Assembly: GCF_037782385.1 (NCBI RefSeq) | Contig: NZ_JBBEXD010000003.1 | Span: 124,001-188,000, forward strand | DNA length: 64,000 bases | DNA from: Ascidiimonas meishanensis | GTDB taxonomy: Bacteria; Bacteroidota; Bacteroidia; Flavobacteriales; Flavobacteriaceae | Direction of reading: 5' to 3' | In this document: piece after piece, positions 42,372 through 51,543 of the stretch | Numbering within the stretch: position 1 is the stretch's first letter | How the letters are laid out: each line of letters begins with the position of its first letter | The notes under the pieces: generated by a model | Databases searched by the model: none | Told to the model about the DNA's origin: nothing | The model's input: only the letters and a program-made list of their open reading frames with translations | Made by a program: the position numbers and the translations under genes

Positions 42372-44018
42372 ATGTCATTAAAAAACATAAATCCAACGAG
42401 CACAAACTCTTGGAAGAAACTCCACAAACATTATTTAGAGACAAAAGATCTACATGTAAAGAATCTTTTTGAAAAAGATTTAGAAAGAGCTAATCATCTT
42501 ACCATTAAATGGGAAGATTTTTATGTAGACTACTCAAAGAATAGAATTACCAATGAAACGATGAAATTACTTTTTTCATTGGCAGAGGAAGTTGAACTAA
42601 AAGATGCCATAGAAAAATACTTTTCTGGAGACCTTATTAATAAAACAGAAAATAGAGCGGTTTTGCATACTGCATTAAGAGCAAATGTTTCAGACAAAGT
42701 TAAGGTAGACAATGAGAATGTTATACCTGAGGTTTTTGAAGTAAAAGAACATATCAAAAGGTTTACGAATGCTATTGTGTCTGGAGAAAATAAAGGATAT
42801 ACAGGTAAAAATTTCACAGATGTTGTAAATATAGGTATTGGAGGTTCAGATTTGGGCCCGGCAATGGTAACAGAGGCGCTTCAGTTTTATAAAAATCATT
42901 TGAACTTACATTTTATAAGTAACGTAGATGGAGATCATGTACTGGAAACGCTTAGAAACTTAAATCCAGAAACTACTTTATTTGTAATTGTATCAAAAAC
43001 TTTTACAACTCAAGAAACTTTAAGTAATGCCACTACTGTAAAAAAGTGGTTTTTGAAAACCGCAAGTCAGGCAGATGTTGCCAGGCACTTTGTAGCGGTT
43101 TCAACAAATCTTGAGAAAATAGCGGAGTTTGGTATAGCAGACGAAAATGTATTTCCTATGTGGGATTGGGTTGGCGGTAGATTTTCCCTATGGAGTGCAG
43201 TAGGTCTTTCTATAAGTCTTGCGGTAGGTTTTGATAATTTTGATAAATTATTAAAAGGGGCCAATAAAATGGATGTACATTTTAGAACCACTCCTTTTGA
43301 GAAAAATATTCCCGTTACATTAGCGCTGTTAAGCGTATGGTACAATAATTTTTATAAAGCCGAAAGTCACGCAATTATTCCATATACTCAATATTTAAAT
43401 AGGTTTTCTGCTTATTTGCAACAAGGTATAATGGAAAGTAATGGTAAATCTGTAGATCGCATTGGAAATAGAGTAGATTATCAAACTGGAACTATTATTT
43501 GGGGAGAACCGGGTACAAATTCGCAGCATGCATTTTTTCAACTAATTCATCAAGGAACAAAGTTAATCCCTACAGATTTTATAGGGTATGTGCATCCTCT
43601 TCATGGAGAAAAATCACATCATCAAAAGTTGATGGCAAACTTTTTTGCCCAGACGGAAGCCTTATTGAATGGTAAAAGCGAAAATCAAGTACGTGCAGAG
43701 CTATCGGAAAAAGGAATGCAGAACGATGCTATTGCTAAATTATTGCCCTTTAAAATATTTAAAGGTAACCAACCTACCAATACTATTCTTATTAATAAGC
43801 TTACACCAGAGAGTCTAGGAGCTCTTATTTCTATGTACGAACACAAGATCTTTGTGGAAGGTGTTATTTGGAATATTTATAGTTTTGATCAATGGGGTGT
43901 AGAACTGGGAAAAGAATTGGCAACTACTATTTTAAAAGACATCCAAGGTGCTAAAATTGTCAATCACGACAATTCGACGTTAAATCTTTTGGAATACTTC
44001 AAAGAACAATATAAATAA
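42372..44018 (+). CDS. pgi: Glucose-6-phosphate isomerase
   Basis: The 548-residue enzyme interconverts glucose 6-phosphate and fructose 6-phosphate in glycolysis. Conserved sites are GIGGSDLGPAMVTEAL near residue 156, the VSKTFTTQETLSNA segment, DWVGGRFSLWSAVGLS near residue 260, and the C-terminal FDQWGVELGK. The length matches the family. A strong terminator follows, so pgi ends the operon begun by DUF3108. Confidence 0.96.
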   Translation: MSLKNINPTSTNSWKKLHKHYLETKDLHVKNLFEKDLERANHLTIKWEDFYVDYSKNRITNETMKLLFSLAEEVELKDAIEKYFSGDLINKTENRAVLHTALRANVSDKVKVDNENVIPEVFEVKEHIKRFTNAIVSGENKGYTGKNFTDVVNIGIGGSDLGPAMVTEALQFYKNHLNLHFISNVDGDHVLETLRNLNPETTLFVIVSKTFTTQETLSNATTVKKWFLKTASQADVARHFVAVSTNLEKIAEFGIADENVFPMWDWVGGRFSLWSAVGLSISLAVGFDNFDKLLKGANKMDVHFRTTPFEKNIPVTLALLSVWYNNFYKAESHAIIPYTQYLNRFSAYLQQGIMESNGKSVDRIGNRVDYQTGTIIWGEPGTNSQHAFFQLIHQGTKLIPTDFIGYVHPLHGEKSHHQKLMANFFAQTEALLNGKSENQVRAELSEKGMQNDAIAKLLPFKIFKGNQPTNTILINKLTPESLGALISMYEHKIFVEGVIWNIYSFDQWGVELGKELATTILKDIQGAKIVNHDNSTLNLLEYFKEQYK

Positions 44019-44047
44019 TTAATAATATACTATTTTATTAGTTAATC

Positions 44048-44083
44048 AACTGTGAAACAATGTTATAAGTTTCACAGTTTTTT
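44048..44083 (+). terminator. Intrinsic terminator of pgi
   Basis: AACTGTGAAAC (44048-44058) pairs perfectly with GTTTCACAGTT (44069-44079) around 10 bases, followed by further T, 30 bp after the pgi stop. Confidence 0.85.
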
Positions 44084-44136
44084 GGTTTTTTTGTTAAAAT
44101 ATTTAACATTAATTTAATATTCAATCATGCAAATAA

Positions 44137-44153
44137 TCTCAATTTTGCAGCAC
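44137..44153 (+). promoter_or_regulatory. Promoter element of the Oar-like receptor
   Basis: TCTCAATTTTGCAGCAC contains CAATTTTG, one mismatch from TAnnTTTG. It ends 20 bp before the ATG, giving a very short leader. The same 17 bases occur upstream of the ArsC-like gene on the other strand (17138-17154). Confidence 0.5.
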
Positions 44154-44172
44154 AAACAAATTTAACTTTCAT

Positions 44173-47100
44173 ATGAAAACAATTTACAATTGGTTTTTAA
44201 CGGTTGCAGTTGCACTTATTGCTACTACAGCGTTTTCACAAGGGGTAACAACATCTTCTCTAGGTGGTAAGGTTACCGACAATGCTGGTGAGCCTCTTCC
44301 AGGAGCAAATGTAGTAGCCATTCACCTTCCTTCAGGTACTACCTATGGTGCGGTGACTGATTTTGATGGGTTTTATAGAATTTCTAACATGCGTGTTGGA
44401 GGTCCTTATAAAGTAACCATAAGCTACATTGGATTTACTGAGTTTGTTAGAGATAATGAATTTCTTCAGTTAGGTCAAGGTTCAAGAATTAGTACTTCGT
44501 TATCTGAATCTGCTACAGCTTTAGATGAAATTGTAGTAACAGCTCAAAGTACTGGGGTATTTAACTCTAATAGAACTGGAGCTGAAACAAACATTAGCCA
44601 AAGAGATATTCAAACATTACCTCAGGCTTCAAGATCTATTGCAGATTTTGTAAGGGTAACACCTCAGGTGCAGCTTTCTGAAGGAGATGATGGATTCTCT
44701 ATTTCCATTGCAGGACAAAATAATCGTTACAACGCTATCTATATTGATGGTGCCGTAAATAATGATGTATTTGGTTTGTCAGGATCAGGAACTAATGGTG
44801 GACAAACCGGTGTAAGTCCGTTTTCTGTTGATGCAATTCAATCTTTTCAGGTGCAATTAGCTCCATTTGATGTTAAAATTGCAGGATTTGCAGGGGGTGC
44901 TATTAGTGCGATTACTCGCTCAGGTACCAACAAATGGGAAGGGTCTGCATATTATTTCCTAAGAAATGAAAGCTTAGCAGGTAAAACACCTCCAGATTTA
45001 GTAGGTGATGGTGAGGAAAGAGAAAAGTTAGATGAGTTTTCATCAAAGACTTTTGGTGTTAGAATTGGAGGGCCAATTATTAAAGATAAGTTGTTTGTTT
45101 TCTTTAATTATGAGAATGAAAATAATGAGACTCCACAACCATTCAACTTTAGTAACTATCGTGGTTCTAGTAGAGCAGATATTGATAACCTGGTAAATTT
45201 TGTAAGCAATACCTATGGTTATGATATGGGTGGTTTTGAAAATAATACCCGTACTTTAGAAAGTGATAAGTTTACTGCTAAAGTGGATTGGAATATTAAC
45301 GATAAGAATAAAATTATTTGGAGTACACGTTTGGTACAAGCAGATAACTTAGAATCAAGAAGTTCTTCTAATAGCTTTCTTGGTTTCAGCAATGGTTCTG
45401 AATCTTTCAAATCTGAAACAATTTCTTCTTCTTTAGAGTGGAACTATCAAGGAAATAATATAGCCAACAGTCTTATTGTTGGTTATACGAATGTAAGTGA
45501 CGACAGAGATCCATTAGGAGATCCTTTCCCAACTGTATTTATTGATGATAATGATGGAGGTCTTCAGTTTGGTGCAGAGCGTTTCTCTACAGCGAATTTA
45601 TTAGATCAAGAAATACTTACTATTACCAATAATTTTGAGATTTATAGTGGTGCTCATACAATAACAATAGGTACACACAATGAGTTTTCAAGTGTTAAAA
45701 ACCTATTCCTTGCATCCAACTTTGGCTACTATCAGTACAATACCATTGCAGATTTCATCAATGGGGTAGCTGCCAGAGATTATGAGAAAGGATATTCTTT
45801 AGTAGGGGGTACTGCTGTAGGTGATGAATCTACAGGTGCATCAGAATTTGATGTTAACCAGTATGGTGTGTATTTTCAAGATGCAGTGCAGTTTTCAGAT
45901 AATTTTAAAGTAACTGCTGGTGTACGTTTTGACCTTCCAGTTTGGGCAGATGGGCCTAATAATGATGATTTTAATGACAGAACAGTACCCATTTTACAAG
46001 CTGCAGGAAAACAGTTAAGAGGTGCTAGAGTTGGTAAACCAGTAAGTTCTATTCTTCATGTTTCTCCAAGAGTTGGATTCAACTGGGATGTTAATGGAGA
46101 TAAAAGCACCCAAATTCGTGGTGGTTTCGGAGTATTTACTTCAAGACTTCCTTTAGTATGGCCGGGGGCTACTTACAACAATAATGGTGTTACTGGAGGA
46201 TTTAGTGATGAGGGTGATTTTAGTGATCCAATCTTCTTTAATCCTGATGTAAACAACCAACCAGTTCATATTCAGCCAGGTTCTGGAGCAACAGGAGGAA
46301 ACATAGATCTATTTGCTTCAGGATTTAAATTGCCACAGCGTTTTAGAACCAATATTGCAGTAGATCAAAAACTTCCTTTCTGGGGCTTAGTAGCTAGCGC
46401 AGATTTCATCTATAACGAAAACATTCAGGATATTTACTACGAGAACCTTAATATAGGTGGCCCAGTGGGTAATTTGAATGGAGCAGATAACAGACCTTTC
46501 TATTCTAGAAGCAGAATTGATCCTACCTATGGAGGTGTATATCTTGCTTATAATAACGGTGGTGGTAACTCTTGGAATGGTGCTTTAACTATAAGAAAGC
46601 CAATTGAAAATGGTTTCCAGGGTCAAATTACATACTCTTATGGAGAATCAAGAAATATCTTTGATGGTACTTCCTCTCAAAACAGTTCTCAATGGAGAAA
46701 CCAACAAACCGTTAATGGTAAGAACTCTGCACTACCTGTTACAAGATCAGACTTCTCACAAGGGCACAGATTTGTGAGTAATATGTCTTACCAGATAGAT
46801 TGGAATAAAAACCTTAAAACCACTATTGGTTTATTCTATGAAGGTGCACAAGGAAGCCCTCACTCATTTATTTATGGAGAGAGAAGAGATTTATTAGGGG
46901 ATGATTCTCGTGATAATGCACTTATCTATATACCTGCTGACCAAAGTGAGATTACTCTTCAAGACAGCAATAGTAGTGGTAGTACAGATGATGAGTGGCA
47001 ACTACTAGATAACTTCATTAGTAATAATGATTATTTAAGTGAAAGAAGAGGTAAATATGCAGAACGTAATGGAGCTAGAGGTCCTTGGAGTCATATAGTA

Positions 47101-47388
47101 GATCTTAGATTAGCACAAGATTTCGCACTTAACTTTGGTAGCACTAAGCATGCTTTTCAATTTACAGTAGATGTATTCAACTTCACAAACTTGATTAACA
47201 AGGATTGGGGTAAGCGTAAATTTATTCCAAGTGAGGTTTCTATACTTCAAACAGAGGTTGCTGGTCCAGATCCTGTCTTCAGTGTAAGAACAAATACTAT
47301 AGAGCAAGGTCTTGAATTATTAGACGACTCTGGTATAGCTAGTTCAAGATGGCAAATGCAAATAGGTATTAGATATCTATTTAACTAG
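44173..47388 (+). CDS. Oar-like TonB-dependent receptor
   Basis: The 1071-residue outer-membrane protein has a signal peptide (ALIATTAFSQ), then a CarboxypepD_reg domain (residues about 28-115, with GEPLPGANVVA and TDFDGFYRIS). A plug follows with NISQRDIQTLPQASRSI and NRYNAIYIDGA, and then a long barrel ending in QIGIRYLFN. This architecture and length resemble Oar (Myxococcus) and related Bacteroidetes receptors. The substrate is unknown; no SusD-type partner is adjacent. It has its own promoter and terminator. Confidence 0.92.
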   Translation: MKTIYNWFLTVAVALIATTAFSQGVTTSSLGGKVTDNAGEPLPGANVVAIHLPSGTTYGAVTDFDGFYRISNMRVGGPYKVTISYIGFTEFVRDNEFLQLGQGSRISTSLSESATALDEIVVTAQSTGVFNSNRTGAETNISQRDIQTLPQASRSIADFVRVTPQVQLSEGDDGFSISIAGQNNRYNAIYIDGAVNNDVFGLSGSGTNGGQTGVSPFSVDAIQSFQVQLAPFDVKIAGFAGGAISAITRSGTNKWEGSAYYFLRNESLAGKTPPDLVGDGEEREKLDEFSSKTFGVRIGGPIIKDKLFVFFNYENENNETPQPFNFSNYRGSSRADIDNLVNFVSNTYGYDMGGFENNTRTLESDKFTAKVDWNINDKNKIIWSTRLVQADNLESRSSSNSFLGFSNGSESFKSETISSSLEWNYQGNNIANSLIVGYTNVSDDRDPLGDPFPTVFIDDNDGGLQFGAERFSTANLLDQEILTITNNFEIYSGAHTITIGTHNEFSSVKNLFLASNFGYYQYNTIADFINGVAARDYEKGYSLVGGTAVGDESTGASEFDVNQYGVYFQDAVQFSDNFKVTAGVRFDLPVWADGPNNDDFNDRTVPILQAAGKQLRGARVGKPVSSILHVSPRVGFNWDVNGDKSTQIRGGFGVFTSRLPLVWPGATYNNNGVTGGFSDEGDFSDPIFFNPDVNNQPVHIQPGSGATGGNIDLFASGFKLPQRFRTNIAVDQKLPFWGLVASADFIYNENIQDIYYENLNIGGPVGNLNGADNRPFYSRSRIDPTYGGVYLAYNNGGGNSWNGALTIRKPIENGFQGQITYSYGESRNIFDGTSSQNSSQWRNQQTVNGKNSALPVTRSDFSQGHRFVSNMSYQIDWNKNLKTTIGLFYEGAQGSPHSFIYGERRDLLGDDSRDNALIYIPADQSEITLQDSNSSGSTDDEWQLLDNFISNNDYLSERRGKYAERNGARGPWSHIVDLRLAQDFALNFGSTKHAFQFTVDVFNFTNLINKDWGKRKFIPSEVSILQTEVAGPDPVFSVRTNTIEQGLELLDDSGIASSRWQMQIGIRYLFN

Positions 47389-47415
47389 ATACTAAAAATT
47401 ATATATTTATTCATG

Positions 47416-47444
47416 AAAGACCGTCTGAAAGGACGGTCTTTTTT
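47416..47444 (+). terminator. Intrinsic terminator of the Oar-like receptor gene
   Basis: AAAGACCGTC (47416-47425) pairs perfectly with GACGGTCTTT (47432-47441) around TGAAAG, followed by more T, 28 bp after the stop. Confidence 0.88.
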
Positions 47445-47534
47445 AGTTATCGGTATTCTTAGAAAGGATTTGAAAGTAGTTTTCTATACATAATATTAGA
47501 TTATTGAGTTATATTGGTTAAAATTTTTCATTGC

Positions 47535-49340
47535 ATGAAACAGCTTCTTTTTCTTCTTCTTTTTTCTAGCCTTTATTTGAATGCCCAAAATACCAATAGC
47601 TATGAAATATCATTTGAAAATGCCGTTCATCATGAGGCAAAAGTTCAAATAGAATTCCGTAATCTAAAGTCAGATACCATTTTTCTTAGAATGAGTAGAA
47701 CTTCTCCTGGCAGATATGCATTACATGAGTTTGCCAAAAATGTATATGATGTAAAAGTCTACGATAGCAAGGGAAATTCATTGAAAGTAGAAAGACCAGA
47801 TCCCTATCAATGGAAAATTGTAGGGCATGATGGTATTATCAGAGTGTCTTATATTCTCTATGCTAACCATGGTGACGGCACCTATTCACAGATAGATGAG
47901 ACCCATGCGCATTTGAATATGCCTGCCACATTTATGTATATTCCAGAATTGAGACAAAGACCCATACAAATTGAATTCAAAATAAGAGAAGACCTAAACT
48001 GGAAAGTAGCTACACAACTAAAGCCTCTGGAAGATGGTACTTATTTTGCACCTAATCTGGATTATTTTATGGATAGCCCCACTGAGATTAGTGACCATGA
48101 GATACGCTCATTTACGGAGAACTCCAATAATGAAGGGTACCAGATTAATTTTGTATTACATCATAATGGTGCCAAAAAAGAATTGGACACCTATTTTGAA
48201 AAAGTAAAATCTATCGTAAAACAAGAAAAAGCAGTATTTGGGGAGCTTCCAGATTTTGATTATGGGAGTTATTATTTTCTTGCATGTTACCTTCCAAATG
48301 TTGATGGAGATGGTATGGAACATCGTAACTCTACTATATTAACCAGCACCCTAGGTTTAAGTGAAGGCGGCATGGAGAGAAATATTGGAACGGTTTCTCA
48401 CGAATTCTTTCATGCTTGGAATGTAGAGCGTATAAGACCCAAATCATTAGAACCTTTTGATTACGAAGCTGTTAATATGAGCGGAGCGCTTTGGTTTGCG
48501 GAAGGATTTACTAGTTATTATACAGCGCTGATCCTTTGTAGAGCTGGAATTATTTCATCAAACGCTTATATTGAAGGTCTTTCCCGTACTTTTAATTACG
48601 TATGGAACTCACCCGCAAGAAACTTTTTTAACCCAATTGAAATGAGCTATCAGGCCCCTTTTGTAGACGCTGCAACATCAGTAGACGATACCAACCGGGA
48701 TAATACATTTATCTCCTATTATTCTTATGGGAGCATGCTTGGTTTGGCATTAGACCTTTCACTAAGAGATCTGGAGAAAAGCCTCACTATAGATGGTTAT
48801 ATGAAATTAGTATGGAACAAATATGGAAAACAGGAGATTGGCTACACTATAAAAGATTTACAGAATACCTTAAACGAATATGCAGGAAGTGAGTTTGGCA
48901 ATCACTTCTTTGAAAGCTATATCTTTCAAAGTAATATGCCAGACTATACAAATCTCTTTCAAAGTGTTGGGGTAGTCTTAACAATGAATAATACTCCTTT
49001 TTGGGGATTTGAAGTGGCAGATGTGGAGGAAGAAATTATGATTTCTCAAAACACAAAAATAAATACTCCTGCCTATAAAGCGGGCCTTGAAAAAGGCGAT
49101 ATTGTACTAGGCATTAATGAAACTTTTGTAGAGAACTCAGCTGCGTTAGCAATGCTTTTAGATTCTTATAAGGTGGGGGATACTATTTCAGTTAACTTTA
49201 TAAGAAATGGCACAAAACGCGCTGTAAAACTTCAATTAGCTCAGAATCCTGCTTACCAGATATATTCAATAGAAAAAGAAGGTAAAACCTTAACAAGGCA
49301 ACAGCAAGAAGCCAGAGCTGCTTGGTTAGATGCAAAATAA
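47535..49340 (+). CDS. M61 family metallopeptidase with a PDZ domain
   Basis: The 601-residue exported protein starts with MKQLLFLLLFSSLYLNAQ, a signal peptide. It has an N-terminal beta domain (residues about 20-190), a thermolysin-like catalytic domain with HEFFHAW and the downstream WFAEGFT glutamate, and a C-terminal PDZ domain (residues about 500-570, KAGLEKGDIVLGI). Family members are aminopeptidases. I use the ATG at 47535; the frame is open from a TTG at 47514, but the signal peptide begins at the ATG. It is 3' of the receptor terminator, and its last bases overlap the GNAT gene by 11 bp. Confidence 0.91.
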   Translation: MKQLLFLLLFSSLYLNAQNTNSYEISFENAVHHEAKVQIEFRNLKSDTIFLRMSRTSPGRYALHEFAKNVYDVKVYDSKGNSLKVERPDPYQWKIVGHDGIIRVSYILYANHGDGTYSQIDETHAHLNMPATFMYIPELRQRPIQIEFKIREDLNWKVATQLKPLEDGTYFAPNLDYFMDSPTEISDHEIRSFTENSNNEGYQINFVLHHNGAKKELDTYFEKVKSIVKQEKAVFGELPDFDYGSYYFLACYLPNVDGDGMEHRNSTILTSTLGLSEGGMERNIGTVSHEFFHAWNVERIRPKSLEPFDYEAVNMSGALWFAEGFTSYYTALILCRAGIISSNAYIEGLSRTFNYVWNSPARNFFNPIEMSYQAPFVDAATSVDDTNRDNTFISYYSYGSMLGLALDLSLRDLEKSLTIDGYMKLVWNKYGKQEIGYTIKDLQNTLNEYAGSEFGNHFFESYIFQSNMPDYTNLFQSVGVVLTMNNTPFWGFEVADVEEEIMISQNTKINTPAYKAGLEKGDIVLGINETFVENSAALAMLLDSYKVGDTISVNFIRNGTKRAVKLQLAQNPAYQIYSIEKEGKTLTRQQQEARAAWLDAK

Positions 49341-49908
49341 AGTTGGTATGCAAAAGACACCTTCCGTTTGCTATAAATGCGTTTCTATTGCTGACGAGAT
49401 TCAGCAAATTCTAGATCTTCAAAATGAGAATCATTTTTCATCTGTTTCTTCAAAAGATAAAGAAGAAGAAGGTTTTTTAACTGTACGGCATGATTATAGG
49501 TTGTTGGACGATATGAATAAATCTTGTCCACATATTATTGCAGTTACAAAAGAAAAGGTCATTGGATATGCACTTTCCATGCTTCCATCTTTTGGTAATC
49601 AAATTCCAATTTTACAGCCAATGTTTAATCAATTAACTTCCTTACTTCCAGACTATAAGATGGAGGTTGCTGATTTTGTGATTATGGGACAAATATGTAT
49701 CGCAAAGGAATATAGGAAACAGGGTGTTTTTAGGGGATTATATAATCGTATGATTGAAGAATTAAATGGAAATTACCTCGGACTTATTACAGAGGTTAAT
49801 ATGAAAAATACGCGTTCACTTAATGCACATTATGCAGTAGGGTTTAAAACTCTTTTAAAACATCATGCTAACGGTCAAGATTGGAATCTGATTTGGATGC
49901 GGTTTTAG
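49330..49908 (+). CDS. GNAT family N-acetyltransferase
   Basis: The 192-residue protein shows the GNAT fold: a hydrophobic strand HIIAVTKEKVIGYALSM near residue 70, and the acetyl-CoA-binding R/Q-x-x-G-x-G/A-like IAKEYRKQGVFRGLYNRM near residue 125. The C-terminal GLITEVNMKNTRSLNAHYAVGFK motif is typical. The substrate is unknown. The ATG at 49330 overlaps the M61 stop by 11 bp; an ATG at 49348 would give a 7-bp gap instead. The last 41 bases overlap the 3' end of the convergent membrane-protein gene. Confidence 0.85.
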   Translation: MQNKVGMQKTPSVCYKCVSIADEIQQILDLQNENHFSSVSSKDKEEEGFLTVRHDYRLLDDMNKSCPHIIAVTKEKVIGYALSMLPSFGNQIPILQPMFNQLTSLLPDYKMEVADFVIMGQICIAKEYRKQGVFRGLYNRMIEELNGNYLGLITEVNMKNTRSLNAHYAVGFKTLLKHHANGQDWNLIWMRF

Positions 49909-50425
49909 TAGTATTTATCCATTTGTGATTGTTGGCATTAGTAGCATCCAGTAAATCAAGCTCTAGTTTTCTAGCAATGTCTTTTGCAGTTTTAATTGCC
50001 AACTCTTTAGAATTCTGACGTATCACTCTAATTTTTTTATTAGTGTTGTACCAAACATTAATATCAATAGATGAACTGCCATTTGATAAAGGTTGTTTAA
50101 AAACAGAAACATAGTTAAAATCATTAATTGAGATCCACTTTCCATATTTTATAAACCCTAGAACATATGCAATTTTAAATTGTTTTTGAGAAATGTCAAA
50201 ATGTATAAGCTTATTCATGGAGAAAGCAGTACCAAATACAATAAGTGTAGCTGCGGGGGCAAGCATTTGTAGATGCTGATTTAATTGTTTGCCTTTAAGG
50301 TCTGCATGCAGGTTTGATACAAAAACATAGAAAATATAAAAGGCTACGGTAAAACATAAAGATGCGATAAGCAATTGCCATATCGGGCGTCTCCCTGCCA
50401 ATGTTATTACTTTTGAACCTTTCAT
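49868..50425 (-). CDS. Small membrane protein, function unknown
   Basis: The 185-residue protein has two predicted membrane helices (residues about 17-38 and 55-70, the latter including APAATLIVFGTAF). A PH-like beta region follows (residues about 74-135, with ISQKQFKIAYVLGFIKYGKW), with a polar tail beyond it. I do not recognise a named family; the fold resembles bacterial PH-domain membrane proteins, a weak inference. The gene lies just beyond the second copy of the atpC 3' end and overlaps the convergent GNAT gene by 41 bp. Confidence 0.65.
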   Translation of the reverse strand: MKGSKVITLAGRRPIWQLLIASLCFTVAFYIFYVFVSNLHADLKGKQLNQHLQMLAPAATLIVFGTAFSMNKLIHFDISQKQFKIAYVLGFIKYGKWISINDFNYVSVFKQPLSNGSSSIDINVWYNTNKKIRVIRQNSKELAIKTAKDIARKLELDLLDATNANNHKWINTTKTASKSDSNLDR

Positions 50426-50436
50426 TAGTCAATAAT

Positions 50437-50527
50437 AAAAAAAGTATCAGAATTTTCCAGCACTTTTTCTGTATTTTTATAAGAGTAATTATTTTAATCT
50501 GCTGCAATAATCAACTTGTTATCTTAC
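50437..50527 (-). repeat. Second copy of the atpC 3' end and terminator (degraded)
   Basis: About 78 of 91 bases agree with 51180-51270 without gaps in my alignment. On the minus strand it encodes DNKLIIAAD followed by TAA, corresponding to the true AtpC ending DNKVIILAD, and then a hairpin whose left arm is damaged (GTATC for GTGCC). It lies 3' of the broken acyltransferase gene. This is the signature of an insertion or recombination at the atpC 3' end. Confidence 0.8.
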
Positions 50528-51089
50528 GATCTACTATTTTTTTAAAGAGGGGTATGTTTTTACAAAGCATCAAGGTCGTTTCAAAGTTTAAATTCGGATA
50601 AGATTTGCTTTCAGACGCCAAAGAAAAGTGTAGCATTTGATAAAATCTAATATGCTCAGATCTAACCGCTGCAACTATAGCACTTGCACATATTCGGTCC
50701 GCCTCTTTAATAACATTCTTATATAAATGAAACCTCGCTTCTATACCTCCCCTTTTTTGAAAGTTGGGAGCGATAACAAACTTGTTGGCTTCTATTAACG
50801 GGGTATCGTAACCCACATGATTACCTATTTCTTTCTCAAATATTTGCATAGCGGGTAAAGGAATGTTTCCCCCAGGTATGGTTGTGCATGCTCGAATGGA
50901 TCCTATTAATTCATTTCCATAATAAGTAAGGAATCAGCTATTGTGAGGCATAGAGTCATATGAATCCATAAATTTGCTAGACTCGTTTTCTTCAATATAC
51001 CCTTTTGCCTTATAGCTTTGATATCTCAGCTTAAATACTTGGTCAAGTAAGTGTTTTTTTGTGGCTCGTATGCTATGATATTTTTTCAA
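50511..51089 (-). pseudogene. FeeM/GNAT-like acyltransferase broken by one TGA
   Basis: The frame from a TTG at 51087-51089 runs about 51 codons (KKYHSIRATKKHLLDQVFK..., then YKAKGYIEENE), meets TGA at 50934-50936, and continues for about 140 codons (YYGNELIGSIRACTT, PLIEANKFVIAPNFQKRGG). Both parts read as one N-acyl amino acid synthase/GNAT-type acyltransferase of normal size. A TGG-to-TGA change (HNSWFL) is the simplest explanation. The part from the ATG at 50849 remains open (112 codons) but lacks half the fold. The last codons run into the duplicated atpC tail in another frame. Confidence 0.7.
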
Positions 51090-51179
51090 AAATGGTTTGG
51101 CTTTCTTTGGAGGTTGTATTTAGCTTTAAATCTGGTGGGGAAATGTAAGGATGAGATTTATTGGTCAGAAATATGTTTA

Positions 51180-51270
51180 AAAAAAAGTGCCGGAATTTTC
51201 CAGCACTTTTTATATATTTTAATAAGAGTAGTTGTTTTAATCTGCTAAAATAATCACCTTATTATCTTTC
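51180..51270 (-). repeat. atpC 3' end and terminator, intact copy of the direct repeat
   Basis: This is the original partner of 50437-50527, spanning the last codons of atpC, the spacer and the terminator. The two copies are in the same orientation and enclose about 650 bp that contain the broken acyltransferase gene. Confidence 0.8.
51182..51211 (-). terminator. Intrinsic terminator of atpDC
   Basis: AAAAAGTGC (51182-51190) pairs with GCACTTTTT (51203-51211), with an inner GGAA/TTCC stem. On the minus strand it follows the atpC stop by about 25 bp and is followed by T. Confidence 0.85.
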
Positions 51271-51521
51271 ATTTCAATAGTTCCGCTTTGAATAGCAAGT
51301 AGGGTAAGATTTGCATCTACTTGTTGAAACTTAGCAGCAATATCTTTTTTCAAAGAAATAGCTCCGTATATTTTCACGTTTCCAGCGCCTAAAAGTGATA
51401 CAATGGGAGCGTGATTATTTAACATTTGAAATTCTCCATTAATGCCAGGCACTGCTACTGATTGTACTTCTCCGCTAAAAAGTGTTGCTTCTGGTGTTAC
51501 TATTTCTAACTGCATATTCAA
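51237..51521 (-). CDS. atpC: ATP synthase F1 subunit epsilon
   Basis: The 94-residue protein contains the beta-barrel domain of the epsilon subunit (LEIVTPEATLFSGEVQSVAVPGINGEF, residues about 4-30, ending EMKDNKVIILAD). The C-terminal helical domain of other bacteria is absent, as is usual in Bacteroidetes. It is the inner rotor stalk of the F1 complex on the membrane. It is 22 bp after atpD in a two-gene unit that is separate from the other atp genes, which are not in this window. Confidence 0.94.
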   Translation of the reverse strand: MNMQLEIVTPEATLFSGEVQSVAVPGINGEFQMLNNHAPIVSLLGAGNVKIYGAISLKKDIAAKFQQVDANLTLLAIQSGTIEMKDNKVIILAD

Positions 51522-51543
51522 AAGATTTAAAAGAATATTCTTA

